In this document: piece by piece, positions 11,300 through 24,774 of the stretch
Position numbering within the stretch: position 1 is the first letter of the stretch
Layout of the letters: every line of letters starts with the position of its first letter
Assembly: GCF_032854445.1 (NCBI RefSeq)
Contig: NC_088299.1
Coordinates: 4,937,001-5,001,000 of the forward strand
Origin: Liolophura sinensis
Lineage: Eukaryota > Mollusca > Polyplacophora > Chitonida > Chitonidae
DNA length: 64,000 nt
Direction of reading: 5' to 3'
Program-made: the position numbers and the translations under genes
The notes under the pieces: generated by a model
What the model saw: the letters and a program-made list of their open reading frames with translations, nothing else
The model's database searches: none
What the model was told of the DNA's origin: nothing

Positions 11300-14200
11300 G
11301 GTTTCATTCGTCAGAAAAGGATCAACTAAGGGCGGATTTAAGACGAGGAGAACACTTTGTGCGGCTGAACAAGCATGAGCGCATTTCCAAAATCTTGTAC
11401 TCTGCACAAACTTTATTCTGAAAAAGTCTACATAATCGCATCAAAGGAGGGATAGACTGCAAGAAAGACGTTAGGCAGTCTTATAGTTTGACCTTTTTTT
11501 GGCATAATTACATTTTAATTTCTTTGGTGGTTTGTGTTAAACGTCGTTTTTGGAAATGGCGTCGAGCTTATTGACCTGGACGGCCCATTTTGGTTGCCAG
11601 ATATTATCCGAATGTTTGTTCCGACGCAAAGATTTGGCAGATATCTTCTTAAAGTGTTTTCATTTTCAATTCGGAAGGGCTGTTTTATTCAGTTTGTCAC
11701 ATTATAGCAATAGTAAGTTCTGTTTAGGATGGTTTGACTTATCACGATGTCTAAGTCTCATTTAATCTGCTTGCCCTCAGAGTTTCTGTTCATCATTTTA
11801 AGATTAAAGCATTCTACTTCGCCCACTTTTGACATTGGTTTTGCAGTGATGAATGACGGATTGGAATTGTTTCATGGGCCAATTATTTAACAGCCACGAC
11901 TTACACAGCAATTAAATTTTAGATGAAACTGAAGACAGCTGCTTATAGATCAAGACATGTGTCACAAACTTCATTGCGATAACACTGAAATTTATCAATT
12001 GCTGGGTAAAAAGAGTGCTTTAAAATATCTTTCAAACGTCTTACCTTTATCTCAGGTTTAAGACATTCTCTGTACTTTTTATGACAAGTGTTCGTCTAAG
12101 ATGACTGTACTGGTTGACACATTCCCGTTTAAAACGTCGGCTGCCACATCATTCCTTTCATAGAGGTTTAAATGATTTTAAGATGTCGACTCTCTCTTTT
12201 GGAATGGATTGTGTTTTTAACAAGACCTTGATAGGAGCCTTCAGGGGAAGTTTTAGAGAAGTAAAACGTCAAAGGATAGTCTACATAACTACAGAAAACA
12301 GGCACCTCTCTGCTGGGCACTTAATGGTCACTTTGATTTTACGTAACTTCTTTCGTGTTTAACACGCCTTTTTAAAAGTATCTGGATGGATGTCGGCCGT
12401 TGGTCTAATTGACTCGATAAAAGAAAGAAAATGGTTGAGAGGAGGATAATGAAGAAAACAAATCGGAATTTGCAGAACATGAAGCACATTTCAGAAGTGA
12501 AGAAAAAGCATTTGTCAAATAACAAGCGGAAAGAAACAAACTTGTTGGCATACGTCGGAACTAAACGCTGTATAACTGAAAGCCCCATAGAAACACTGTA
12601 ACAAACACATTCCAACACAGAAATTTAGGCGTGAGTTTAGAAGTTCTGCTTGCATTAAAATTTCAAGCAAACAGATGATCAAAAAATTCCAGTAATGGAG
12701 TTATGCTAAAGGAAACAAGTCATTGTCTATTAGTCTAAGGGTATCCAGACCCACGGCTCGTTTCTCGGCGCTTCTGTCTATCTATCCCTATGATTTAAAA
12801 AAAGCGTTCTGTGTCACCTTTTGTGCCATAAATACCTCTGACAAACCAATCAATTGATGATTCTCGTGGTCTATTGAGTTTTCCGCATTTGAAAGTCCAC
12901 CTGATACGTCAAGACAAACCTGTCATGATCTCCATGCTTCTGTCACACGGTTAATTGCCTTTTATCACAACTTGGGAATAATTCTGCCAAATCTCTTTGA
13001 AATTGGCAGTTTGAAGTGATTTAATACCTGCTTTTTCTTTCGTCGTCGATATGAATGCACACCATTCCATAAGCAAATAACTTGATGCTTTGCGATTACA
13101 CATCCCTGATTTACGTGAGTTTGCATCGCCCAGCGGATATTTTTTCTCCCTTGCGTCAGATAGAGAGGAAAATCGTGACCCGAAGAGATTTTTTTACACG
13201 TGGAGGTTAAGCAACTTTTGCCAAGTTTGTGGATACAAACTGAGGTAATGTATTTCTGTGCATGATTTCTGCCTGTTTTCTGCGTCGATTTGCTTGGATT
13301 AAAGTTGATCGGGTTAAACAATACGAAGCAAACATAAGTACGTATTTCGTTCCCCCAATTTATCACAGCTTACATGTATGCTGGTTGTTTCCCTCTGGTT
13401 CTTCAATTTTGTTTCAAGTATTATAAATTACACATATATATGCTTTTTAAACATAACATAGATACATCACCGATGAATATACTCATTTTGTATAGTGTTG
13501 TCCTGTCTTTTACATATGAAATGTACAAACCTTTTGTCTGCTGGTTTTAATTGTATTAGAAAACGACAAGTCAAATTTTAAATCAAAACCTCGTGGCTTT
13601 AAATCTAAATCATTTATCGAAGTGTAAATATATTCTGATATGGAAAGGTATGATGGAACCTACTATAAACAAGAGAACGCCAATAAAATGCATACATTTT
13701 AATGATCGTTTTGCTATATTATTAGCCAGTTTTCTCGTCACACATCTGAAGACACCATGTATAGTGATATAAAGCAATTGAGTAGAAGAGTTGAAGTGTG
13801 TATATATCCAGGGTAACGGGAAGCAAAATAGGGATACGTAGCCCGTTTGTAATATATGGGTGTATATGGTTGAACTGAACCCTGTATATACGCTCTACGA
13901 CTCCTCACAATAAAGGTGTCGGGGAATACGTGTATTAGCACATTCGTTGACATCAAGCCTTCGACCGAGACGTCTACGGGGTTAGAATCATCCATTTTTA
14001 ACACCAGCTGGACATTTCCTGCGAGCGAAGTGGTCATTAGGGACTTCCGGTCAGTACTTGCTGGCAGCTAACGCGTCTGGTCAGTCCCTGATTTACGCGG
14101 ACACACATCTATATATTGATAATAATGGATCGAAATACCATTAACCAGCTGGCAAACTTATTCTAGTCACCTTACAAAACACGGGATTTCCTCCTATATA

Positions 14201-14520
14201 TCAAACAAACACCATTACAGGCATATGACATGTAGACAGCGATATGATCCCTAATTCCTCCGCGACTTTAAGTTTTGTGGACGGTCGTTTACTTTGGGCA
14301 CTGACTACTTCTGACCTTAATTGGATGACTCTGTAGTAGTTCAGTGCTGCTTAGGAGAAAAATTATACATGAAACGTTCCTCAGGTTTCAACATTGTTTT
14401 CTTTGAGAAGAGCGTTATTCCCCTGGAATGTCTATTTTGATTGACGACAATATACGAGTGTCTATGTCGACCTATAGATATATCCCATGTGAAGTGCAGA
14501 GTTACTGAACTTTCTCATCT
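11300..14520 (+). repeat. Large unclassified interspersed element, direct copy 1
   Basis: This is the forward arm that pairs with 6060-9000 and 9050-9350 read in reverse. It begins near the centre of the inverted repeat. The block at 11120-11290 is itself a diverged version of 13740-13890, so the element contains an internal repeat. Reading frames such as 11550-11765 (71 codons) and 12965-13366 (minus strand) are not maintained between copies. The partner of the second frame at 7200-7590 has an in-frame TAG near 7307, which argues against coding. Confidence 0.75.
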
Positions 14521-17500
14521 TCTTAGGTATAACTTTTCGTGGTACTGACGTTTGATCGATATTCAACCCTGTGAGATAAAACCAAAATAAGTGTTTATCG
14601 TTGTGTATGGTTTCTTTCCAGATACCAACCGTTGATACTTACCAAAGATTCCATTATCAGTCCCGTGTTTTCAAGGGTGATAACACGGGCATGTCGATTC
14701 TAAACAAAGGATGTCTAGCAAATGTACGAGTCGACAACTGATAAGGCGATCACAAGAAATAACGAGAAGACATTAAGACCTATTTGTGTCACGAATCATG
14801 GGTCATATGTAAGACTTTGAAATCGACATTTTTTGTACTATCCAGAATTGGCCCTCAGCCTAAAGGGACAGGCCAATATATGCTTGATCTCTTTGTAACA
14901 ATCTGAAGGTCACCGACGTCAATAATGCCCCAAGACTTTGGATGCAGGCGTGGTTATCAGATTGACACCGTCGTGCTGATGTGGCTTGGGCCAGTCGTGG
15001 TCTCTAAGTCCAACAGGGCATTGCGATCAAATTGTTTTATTTACTACTTATCGTATAATCAATAATGGCGAACTCGTAAAACTCATTCCCGTCTGTGCAA
15101 AGACTGTTGAAAGCTGTGGTCTCATTTGTTCTTGCCTTTACTACGTCACAGTTATCGGTGTACGTGTGCTGATGAAACATACATGAAGTACACACGCACT
15201 GCACCGTCAGAGCAGTAAACGATGCCTTATACTCTTGTTTGGCTCTTCTGTGTAGCTCGTCCTCGAGTCTCCCATTTCCCTCTTCTTAGTTAAAGCCGCA
15301 GATGAACCAGGGAGACGTGGATGTCAATAAGGGACCATATTCGTCCTAGGGCCAGAATTGAAGGAAGGCAGCGCCAGAAACAATCCTCGGATCATGTTTG
15401 TTTTCTTCCTACAGTGTTTATTTATATTTTTGTTTTATTAAAATTTCTATAAGTTTCTAGGAAGTACATGTAAACCTCCACACTTAAAGTAGCAGCCGAG
15501 CTAGCGAGGGCTGTTTTCATCTTTGTGGTCTCACTGGTCAGAAAATGATAGACTGAGGGCGGATTTAAGGGGAGGTTCAACTTGTGCGGTTGAACAAATT
15601 TCCAAAATCTTGTACTCTGCACAAACTTTATTTTGAAAGATTCTACCAGTCGTGTCAAATGATGGTTACCCTGCAAGAAAGACGTATGGAGGGTTTATAG
15701 TTTGAACTTTTCTTTTTGTCATACTTACATCCTAATTTCACACTTTATATACATTCCTAGATCTTTGGTGGTTTGCGTTAAACGTCGTTTTTGGAAATGG
15801 CCTCGCGCTTATTGACCTGGACGGCCCATTTTGGTTGCCAGATATTATCCGAATGTTTGTTCCGACGCAAAGATTTGGCAGATATCTTCTTAAAGTGTTT
15901 TCATTTTCAATTCGGAAGGGCTGTTTTATTCAGTTTGTCACATCATAGCAATAGTAAGTTCTGTTTAGGATGGTTTGACCTATCGCTACATTTAAGTCTA
16001 ATTTAATCTGCTTGCCCTCAGAGTTTTTGTTCATCATTTTAAGGTTAAAGCATTCTACTTCGCCCACTTTTGACATTGATTTTGGCGTGATGAATGAGGG
16101 ATTAGAACTGGTTAATGGGGTTATTTAACAGCCATGACTTACACAGCAATTAAATTTTAGATGAAACTGAAGACAGCTGCTTATAGATCAAGACATGTGT
16201 CACAAACTTTCGATAAAACGGAAATTCATCACTTGCTTGGAAAATTTCTATCCGTTTTATGACAAGTGTTCGACTAAGATGACGGTTGTGTTTGACACAT
16301 TCCCATTGACACCTCTATGCGGGACACTTAATTGTCACTGTCATTCTACGTAACTTCCTTCGTGTTTAATACGTCTTTTTTAAGTATCTGGATGGATGTT
16401 ATCAGTTGGTCTAATTGACTCGATAAAGGAAAAGAAATGGCTGAGAGAAGGATAATGAAGAAAACAAATCGGTATTTTTTTCGACGCATGGATTTGGTAC
16501 ATATCTTTTAAAAGTGTTTTCAACTCTGAGGTTCTCTTTTATTCGATTTGTCACATTATAGCAATAATAAGTTCTGTTAATCTGCTTGCCCTCAGCGTTT
16601 CTGTTCATCTTTTTAAGATTAAAGCATACTACTTCGCCCACTTTTGACATTAGTTTTGCAGTGAAGAATGACGGATTGGAACTAGTTTATGGGGCCAGCT
16701 ATTTAACAGCCATCAGTTACTCAGCACGAAGTTGAAGACAGCTGCTTTTTTTTGCACAAGACATGTGTCACAAACTTCATTTTGATAAAACTGAAATTCA
16801 TCACTTAATGGGAAAAATAGTGCTCAAATTCATGTAGAAAAATATATTTTAAACGTCTTACTTTTATCTCAGGTTTAAGACATTCTCTATCCGTTTTATG
16901 ACAAGTGTTCGTCTAAGATGACTGTACTGGTTGACACACTCCCATTTAAAACGTCGGCTGCCACATCATTCCTTTCATAGAGGTTTAAATGATTTTAAGA
17001 TATCAACCGTTTCTCTTGGAATGGATTGTGTTTTTAACATGACCTTGTTATGAGACTTCAGGGAACTTTTTTAGAGAAGTAAAACATCAATGGACATTCT
17101 ACACAACTACAGAAAACAGACACTTTTCTGCACTTAATGATCACTATGATTTTACGTAACTTCCTCCGTGTTTAATACGCCTTATTTAAGTATTTGGATG
17201 GATGCCAGCAGTTGGTCTAATTGACTCGATAAAAGAAAGAAAATGGCTGAGAGAAGGACAATGAAGAAAAAAATTTTCAAAAATGAGAGCGCACTTCAGA
17301 AATGAAGAAAAAGCATTTGTCAAATAACAAACGAAAAGTAACAAACCTGTGGGCATACGTCGGAACACAACGGTGTTGAAATATAACTGAAGGCCCCAAG
17401 GAAACACTACAACAAACACATGCCAACACCGAAATTCAGACGTGAATTCAGGAGTTCTGCTTCCATTAAAATTCCAAGCAAATAAATGACCAAATACCAA

Positions 17501-18215
17501 TAATCGGATTTATTTTAAAGAAAAGACAACATCATCTAGCAGTGTTCTGAGAGATGAGAAAGGGTAACTGGACCCATTTCTCGGTGCTTTCTACCAGTGA
17601 AAAAGCATTCTGTGTCACCTTTGGTGTCATAAACACCTGTGACAAACCAATCGATTGATGATTCATATGATCCGTTCAGTTTTCCGTATTTGAGAAATCC
17701 ATCTGATACATCAACACGGGCCTGTCATCCCCTGCATGCTTCTGTCACACGGTTAAGTTCCTTTTATCACAGCTTGTAAATAATCCTGACAAGTCTCTTT
17801 GAACTTGGCAGTTTGAAGTGATTTAATACGTGCTTTTTCTTTCGTCGTCGATATGAATGGACACCATTCCATAAGCAAATAGCTAAATGCTTTGCAATTA
17901 CACATCCCTGGCCGAGGAAGCGTGGAAAATGGCGAGGAAAATCGTGATCCGAAGAGATTTTTTTACACGTTGTATTTTTGTGCATAATTTTTGTCTGCTT
18001 TCAGCGTCGATTTGATTGGATTAAGTTGATCTGGTCACACAATGCTATGCAAACCTAAATGCGCCTTTAATTTCGCCCTGGTTATGACAGCGTTAATGTA
18101 TGTGGGTGGGTTGTCTCTGGTTCTTCAACTTTATTTTCAAATATTCCATCGTCGTCATATGACTGAAAAATTGTTAAGTACGACGTTAAATCCCAAGAAC
18201 TCACTCACTCAAGTA
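14520..18215 (+). repeat. Large unclassified interspersed element, direct copy 2
   Basis: The copy follows direct copy 1 without a gap. Segment 14560-15720 matches the reverse of 9050-11120. Segment 15760-18140 is a more diverged second version of 11520-13430, with an internal partial duplication: a 22-23 bp phrase from near 11640 recurs at about 15880 and again, shortened, near 16490, and the TGACAAGTGTTCG phrase occurs at 16260 and 16900. It is interrupted at 18143-18212 by a B-type SINE tail. Confidence 0.7.
18143..18212 (+). repeat. SINE family B tail fragment
   Basis: CGTCATATGACTGAAAAATT and TTAAGTACGACGTTAAATCC, ending in repeated ACTC, form the typical 3' tail of the B1/B2 SINEs. No head is visible, so the copy is 5' truncated inside the large element. 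Confidence 0.85.
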
Positions 18216-18219
18216 TTCG

Positions 18220-19530
18220 AGTTGTATTTAATGTATATCCACTGTTTGACAATAATGTGGAAGATTCAGTGTTGATTGTGTGAGTGGGTCGTTGTTGAAA
18301 ATACGTGATCAACAATACTAAGTGGTCTGCGATGTACGGGAGATGATGCTGTTTTATGAACTACAGTGCAGATTTTCATTAGTGAGGCCAATATATTAAA
18401 TAGATTCGTGAGATCGGTTGTTTCAGTGATTGTATGGCGAATGAAATTTGCACTGGAGCTCGCAAATGTAGGTGAAGAATCATATAAAGATAGTGTTTAA
18501 TGATTTGTTGGATTATTGGTGAAATTTGGTCACCTGACTAGCGGGTCAAATTTCAGTCAGAAAACATGATACTAGTATGATTTACAACAGCTGTGCGTAC
18601 TATATGAACAACAGAGCGGAAAATTAAATGTACCGCTACTGAGGAAAGAAGGAAAGAGACTAATTGAGAAGTTTAAAAACACTCTGCTGAGCGTGCGGAT
18701 AATTTAAGTGACTCTGTTATTGCCGGTTCTATGACAGACAAATTCACCTTGGAGGAAAGTGTTACTTTTAGTGTCCCTTCAAAAATCTCGCGTTTTTCAC
18801 AGAAAACCCAAGAATTCATAATCTAGTTCACCCGAGGTTATGCACAAGACACTTTGTCCTAGATATCACCGCGGGCATTTCCTCAGGTTTCTGATTCCTC
18901 ATTTGACTCCAAACTTCCAAAGAAATAACCGTGCTATTTGTCTGTCTGACTTCCTATACGTTCACAAGATAACCGTGTATTTTCTTGTTTCTTTTTTGTG
19001 TCACATGTTTAAGATTCTAGAAAGTAGCGAGTCTGGATATAATTGTAAGGCGATGTAATTACCACGTTATGCAATAACTCTGAGTATCAGTTTTCAGAAC
19101 AAAGTGCTGTGCGCGACACGCCATGCTACCAATTTGTTCTTAAACAACCTCAGATAACAAGAGCTAGAAGATATGTATTTGGGCTCTGTTTCGCAAAGCA
19201 ATTTTAACGTTCACATAACAACCATGGCTTCGCGATGGTTGTAAATTTATCAGCGATTTGCACTAGCCGGCCGGATGCTTCATTTGACACCGCAATAGTC
19301 TATGTTGCTAAAGTGTTTTTACCTTTTTCTCAGTCCCCACATCAGCTGATTCAACCGTGACAATCACGAGAGCTTATCATCCTCAATGTTTCCGATATAA
19401 TTCATGAAGGGCATTGTCGCCCGATCCGTCTGATTGCATATCCTTGCAGACATTTTTCAGACGAAACCACTCTTCGTTCTGTAAAGCTGCAAAGCCAGAA
19501 TTAAGGATTCATGGACGTTCTTATTAACAT
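18220..19530. other. AT-rich interval, no gene seen
   Basis: Neither a repeat nor a coding region was recognised. The 72-codon frame at 18840-19058 has no recognisable domain. Confidence 0.4.
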
Positions 19531-19538
19531 AGGGTTCC

Positions 19539-19670
19539 TCGTGGCCGAGGTGTTTACCATGCCAAAGCGGCGCATTGCCCCCAGGAACCTCTCCCCCAAT
19601 GTGGTCGTTGTGAGTTCAGGTCCAGCTGGCTTTCTCTCTGTTCGTACGTGGGAAGGTCTGATGGCAATAT
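19539..19670 (+). repeat. SINE family A head, 3' truncated
   Basis: CCTCGTGGCCGAGGTGTTTA is a tRNA-like A-box region. It is followed by GCGCATTGCCCCCAGGAAC, the B-box-like TGAGTTCAGGTCC, and CGTACGTGGGAAGGTCTG, as in complete family A copies. The tail is missing. A second short SINE-like head on the minus strand (CAAGCTCGAATCTTG at about 19930-19950) lies to its right. Confidence 0.8.
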
Positions 19671-19969
19671 GTACTAAAAGATTGTTAACAGGGAGAGTTA
19701 TCTGTTTTCCGAGTCTAAGATACACATATTATGAATTCCATATTGCTCTGTGTGGCACACTATTATGTAGACAGACAATATATGGTGTTGAACAATGTAC
19801 TGAAGATGTTTTCTCTTGCGTAACAACGGCAAGATTTTATTGGAGGAAGAAACCGGGCTGTTCATTCCTGCTCTATCACAAGTACCTGTAGAACAACTCT
19901 TTTGACCTAAATGTGCGACTGAACCAGCCGGAACAAGATTCGAGCTTGTGACCTCCTTGACCAAGAGCT

Positions 19970-20590
19970 AGGGAAACCATTATTTTCATCCTTCAGTGAA
20001 AGCCTGTAATGATGTTGCAGATTTAAATCATGACATATTTAAAACATTTTATAGATGTCAACTACATATGAACTGAAGACTACTGTGTGATTATCAGATA
20101 CACGCTGTGACGAGTATTTTGAACATCCTTCTTAGTTACTTAAAAAAGTAGCTAAAACAGATGAAGATGACTAATTTTTGTCTTCAAAGGCCACTTTGAA
20201 AAATAGTCGACAACGTAATAATTTAGCTTTTTATGCGGCTGACGGATTTTATCAGTCGAGAATCCCATAGAGTGTATGTGTTAATGGCATGTTCTTTTAG
20301 ACACTGGCTCTATTTAACTTTTATGATCCTTTCCAAAAATTCCAATCTTTTTCAAAATGTAATCCTGTTACGTTCAAACGTTTACGTTGATATTAGGTTA
20401 GCTGATAACTGATTAGGTTTCAATTTCCTGGGCAGTCATATACCAACTTCCTTTCAGTGCTTTTTTTTATCTTTTGATCGATTGATTCCATAAAATCTTG
20501 GCACCCTTTCGCCGGTTATCCACACTGATAATCTACTTGGTCTACATACCTCACCCACGCAGACTGGTAAAAGACACGTAGTCACCCGCT
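19970..20590. other. Interval with no recognised feature
   Basis: AT-rich sequence with scattered stops in all frames and no repeat signature that I could detect. Confidence 0.4.
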
Positions 20591-20594
20591 TCGA

Positions 20595-20850
20595 TGGACG
20601 AATGGTTAGTGCGTCCAACTCAAATTCGGGTAGGGTCGGACCAAAGACTTCAAAAATGGCACTTGTTGTTGTCTTATAAGACTGGTTGTCCTTGTGTGAT
20701 GTAATTGGGTGGGATGTCATGACTGTGGCATGGGCGACATGGACTAACCCTTCCATAACAAGACACAGGATTGTACACTCAGCTATTGACTCCGCGTCGT
20801 TATATGACTTCAAAATTGCTAAGTACGATGTAAAACATACATTTATACAT
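20595..20850 (+). repeat. Old SINE, family B1
   Basis: A tRNA-like A box (GAATGGTTAGTGCGTCCAAC) and a degenerate B box (CAAATTCGGGT) are followed by the B1 body, seen by comparison with 27840-28195: GACCAAAGACTTCAAAAATG, GGGTGGGATGTCATG, GGCGACATGGACT and AAGACACAGGATTGTACAC. The tail TCGTTATATGACTTCAAAAT is decayed. Confidence 0.8.
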
Positions 20851-20899
20851 AAAAGACACGTCGTTCATTTCCGTGTTTGGGCAGCATTTTGATTCCTCC

Positions 20900-22600
20900 C
20901 TAACTCACTAATGAAGCACATTTTACACCTAAAATTACTTGGCTAAGTTACTTAGTCTCTTTGTCATTTTTACCTTAAACGGAGCTGGTCGTGGTTTGTT
21001 GGTTAATAAGTCGCTTGCCTTTCAACTGCTGTGACGTTGGTTGTCCCTTTTCGTTTATGACTATGTTAAGGGAGCCTTTTTTAATAACAACAACGTCAAC
21101 GATGATGTATATTTTATGCTAACAGCTATTATGACGAATTAGTCAAGTATGAAAGCCGGATATAAGGTCATTATCGTACCAACGTATTTATACCATGGTT
21201 GATGTGAAGTGATGACACGATTGGCACGAAGCAATTATACGATGCTTGCATCATGTCAACGCTTCGTGCCATGGAAACATCGCTTCGTGTCATCGAGTCA
21301 TCGTTTCGTAGCATCGTGCCATCTCCGAGCTATGGAACGATGGTATGATGGTTCAGTGATGGCCTTTACCGCCTTCTATAGTCAAGAGTTATCATCAAAG
21401 CTTTCTCCAGAAGCTGTTGCATCAGAACACAGGGAAGCTCAACGGATTGGACGGACATCGGCTCGGAGAGGTTGAACCTATTTCCGGCAGTGGATCCCAC
21501 ATAGCAAGTCTGGGCTGGAAAGCAGGCAAGAGGCAGTCATACTTTGCTCTCTGCTTATTCTCTAGATCTTAATGGCACGTTGATGGAGTGTTAGCGATGA
21601 CAGGCTTTTGTGCCCATTATCTGTGATTATCATTATTTGTGCTGCATCGAAAACCACTTATCTTCCGCCATTAAGGCGGGGAATTCTGTAAATCGCACGT
21701 GGAAAAGTTTGTTAGTAACTATTCAGCGGTAGACGTTTACCCGGTGTTCCCGGCAAATGCTGGATTCCTATCTGGGATTATGGCGTAAAACATCAATCAA
21801 ATAAATAAAGACATAAATCTCAGCATGTACGCCAAAAACTCCTCATTACTGCGTAACGTTGAACAATAATCATACAGAGTTTATCATATGAGGAAGACCT
21901 GAAATCCATCCAAGAAAGTGAAAACTGACATGATTTATTTTCACTCATCAGTATAAAAGACCTCTGATTCAAGAATGTTTTACAAACTTAATAGCCATTA
22001 CTGTAATTGCAGGTGCAAAATGCGTTATCTACACTTCGCATTGAACTCGTTGTTCGGTAAAACTTCTGTATGCACACACGCAACAGATGTTCTATGTAAA
22101 TTTAGTTTGCAGATGGAATCAGGCGATGGTCACGGTATCAGAAGATCCTAAAAATGCATTGACGAGTTTCTATGCATGGTGAGATCAGAATGTCTGGAGT
22201 AAATGGCGAGGTTACAAGGTGGTCCCAATCGAACAAACTCCTTGAATACCAGATAACTACCCTATAGGCTGTATCTAGTGCCTCTAGTCACCCAGTCCGA
22301 ATGAACTTTAAGGAGGATATACCAGAGGTTTTTGACTAAAAAATCGATGAGTGCAAATTCATTCGAATTTTTGATATTATTTTAAAATAACCCTCCAAGA
22401 GAATAACTTTCACAAACTATCAGCCTCATTATGTGCACCCGTTATCATTCAAAACCTGTGTTCATAAAATTTGTAAACTGGATGGCTTTATCGGCAATTT
22501 GTTGAAGAATTTAGTATCATTTTAGCATTATAAATATTACAGGTAAGAGTGATATTTACGGAAAGGCAATGATTAGTCATTGATTACAATTTGTTTTGAT
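20900..22600. other. Interval with small tandem and SINE remnants only
   Basis: About 21225-21320 holds an imperfect array around CGCTTCGTGCCAT / CATCGTTTCGTAGCATCGTG, perhaps four decayed units of about 20-24 bp. The remainder, apart from the SINE tail at 21725-21810, shows no gene. Confidence 0.5.
21725..21810 (+). repeat. SINE family A 3' end fragment
   Basis: CCCGGTGTTCCCGGCAAATG is followed by TATGGCGTAAAACATCAATC and AAATAAATAAA, the terminal part of family A. The 5' part is absent and the remainder is diverged. Confidence 0.75.
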
Positions 22601-22619
22601 TAGCAAATATGGATTTTTG

Positions 22620-22960
22620 CCAAAAACTCCGATGTATCATAAAATCAATAAATGGAAACGGACATTCGGATACCACCGTCAATCATTATGGACGTTCTTG
22701 GTCAATAATCGCAAAACTATTTCCCAAAAGCATTTATATGGTACACGATTTGAGTACTAATTTCACTTAGTCATCATTCTTGCTTCTTTTTATTATTGAA
22801 AACCGTTGGCTGCTTCCCTTTGCATGATAACGTCTTAATTTCGTACTTTGTATACTTTCTTAGTTCTTTGGTGGTTTGTGTTAAACGTCGTTTTGAGAAC
22901 TGACCTTGCTATTATTGATCTGGAACGTCCATTTTGTTTGACTGCTGGTAAACGACTTTC
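22620..22960 (+). repeat. Fragment related to the 6-18 kb element
   Basis: The phrases GACATTCGGATA, CAATAATCGC, TCTTTGGTGGTTTGTGTTAA and ACGTCGTTTTGAGAA match 8950-9050 reversed, 11515-11600 and 15755-15830. A closer relative runs inverted at 36890-37060, sharing the AACCGTTGGCTGCTT block. Confidence 0.7.
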
Positions 22961-22969
22961 TGTTTCAAC

Positions 22970-24770
22970 CCTATAGGTTTATGATATCACAAATCCGCAA
23001 TGTGTTTTTTAAATTCATTTTGTTATTGTTAGACAGGAATGGTAGACAATGGAGTTCGATTTACATTAACCACTGTCCACGAAAAAGATTATTCTCCATA
23101 GATTTGGGCCGTGAAATTCTATACGGGTTAACGCGCCGGCAATTATTGTCGGATTTTTACTTGACGTTCTCCCCCTGGTAGTTTTCCAAAGATCTGATGG
23201 ATTTCCAGAGAACTATTAAACCATAAATATAGCAAAGACAGGATTTATGATGTCTGTGTCAAATAACGATAACTTGCAGCTGGGGCGATATAAGTACGTC
23301 GTCTGAGCCCAAGGCCTGAGATATAAAATATCGACGAAGTTAGTACTGATACTGTGTATTATTATTAATCTCATTTTATGTACCCAACGGTCCAAAGAAC
23401 ATCAGGTGATGGCACAAGATGCTCACATTAACGTTCATTTGTGTACTAGTGTCATCATCGAATCAGCTTTTGCCGCTTATTTTGTGATTTCTGACATTCT
23501 GAAGTTCCCATATGGAACCGTGTTAATGAATTATCCAACTTTGAATTAAAGCCGATTTGCCTGGTGAAAATTCTTCTTTTTTGCCATGGTATATCTCAGA
23601 GGGACTAACGTCCAAGTTAATGTAAGGATATGTTTATGAAAGTCAATTTCATTTAAGAACGCAAATAAATTTTGTTATAAATGTTTAATATCAAGACAAA
23701 TGGCTGTTTTTCGGTCTGCAGAAACAAAGTGGATAGCTCGAAAATTCAGTGTTTCGCGATTTGTTTCAATGAACGATAAAACAACACACAGAAATCTGTT
23801 GAAGGTGGATTATTTCATCATTTGTAAGTTCTGGGGATTTGAAATCAGTAATGACGCGTGATTTATTGATCACTACGGTTTTCCACTGTGGGATTGAAGG
23901 GAAAGACATTTGGCTTATCAGAAAATATACATATCCAATGAATGGATAAGATGTTTGCTCTAAATATTACTGGACATTCTAACGCAATTCTGACAAACTA
24001 AATGGGAAACTAAATTGTCTTCGTCAGTCGTGCAGGATGTTTCAGGTAGAATTCAGAAAGTAGTGGGATATAACTGCAGGAATGAAGCCTCAAGGGCTTG
24101 AAAGAGATTGACCCTCTTGCACGTCTGACAGATAGATTTCGAACAGTAATGGCGAAAGAGCAACTATTTTCTCCCGAGTTTTGTTTACAAAGAAGCATGC
24201 TATTTCAAAGCTGAAAAGATACAAATAAGCTTAATGACAATGCTTCACTGTACATTCTTTCCAACAACTGGCTGGGCATTTCTCAATCACTGCCTCTGGT
24301 GTGAGAAGTCCAGAGACGGTCAGGGTGGCCTTAGCGGGTGTGATAACACCCGATGGCAACTTGTGGTGGTGTTTAATTTAGTCATCATTCGTATTTACTT
24401 TGTTGTCGTATTTAACATAATTGTAGAACGACCTTAGTTGGACAACGGACAGAAACAACGGCTTCTGAATTCATTAAGTGGCACAATAAAACAGTTCAAA
24501 TACGATTTGGTCGATACAAAATATTACGGGCTATCGGTATCGGCGAAATACTAGTCTTTCAAGTCTGTAAAACTTGAAGTCTGTGCTAATTCAATGAAAG
24601 ACCATAAGACTATAACACATATAAATATCAAAACATTATGTTGTAAAATGCCCATTGATGACAAATGATATCTTTGTATCCACACGGTGTAAATGACATT
24701 CCTCTGCTTTGCATGGGATTCATTTCACAGCTAAAGATCACTATACGCTATTGGTGGTCTGAGGCATGTA
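22970..24770. other. Interval with no recognised feature
   Basis: No gene or repeat family was recognised. A small perfect hairpin, CGGGTGT-GATA-ACACCCG, lies near 24335-24352. Confidence 0.4.
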
Positions 24771-24774
24771 GGCT

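Noticed and set aside
12965-13366. 133-codon minus-strand frame, the longest one
   Set aside because: It lacks an ATG at its start, and the partner region 7200-7590 has an in-frame TAG. No family is recognisable.
15791-16006. 71-codon frame repeated at 11550-11765
   Set aside because: Shared because both are copies of the same repeat. It is not maintained in the inverted copy and has no known domain.
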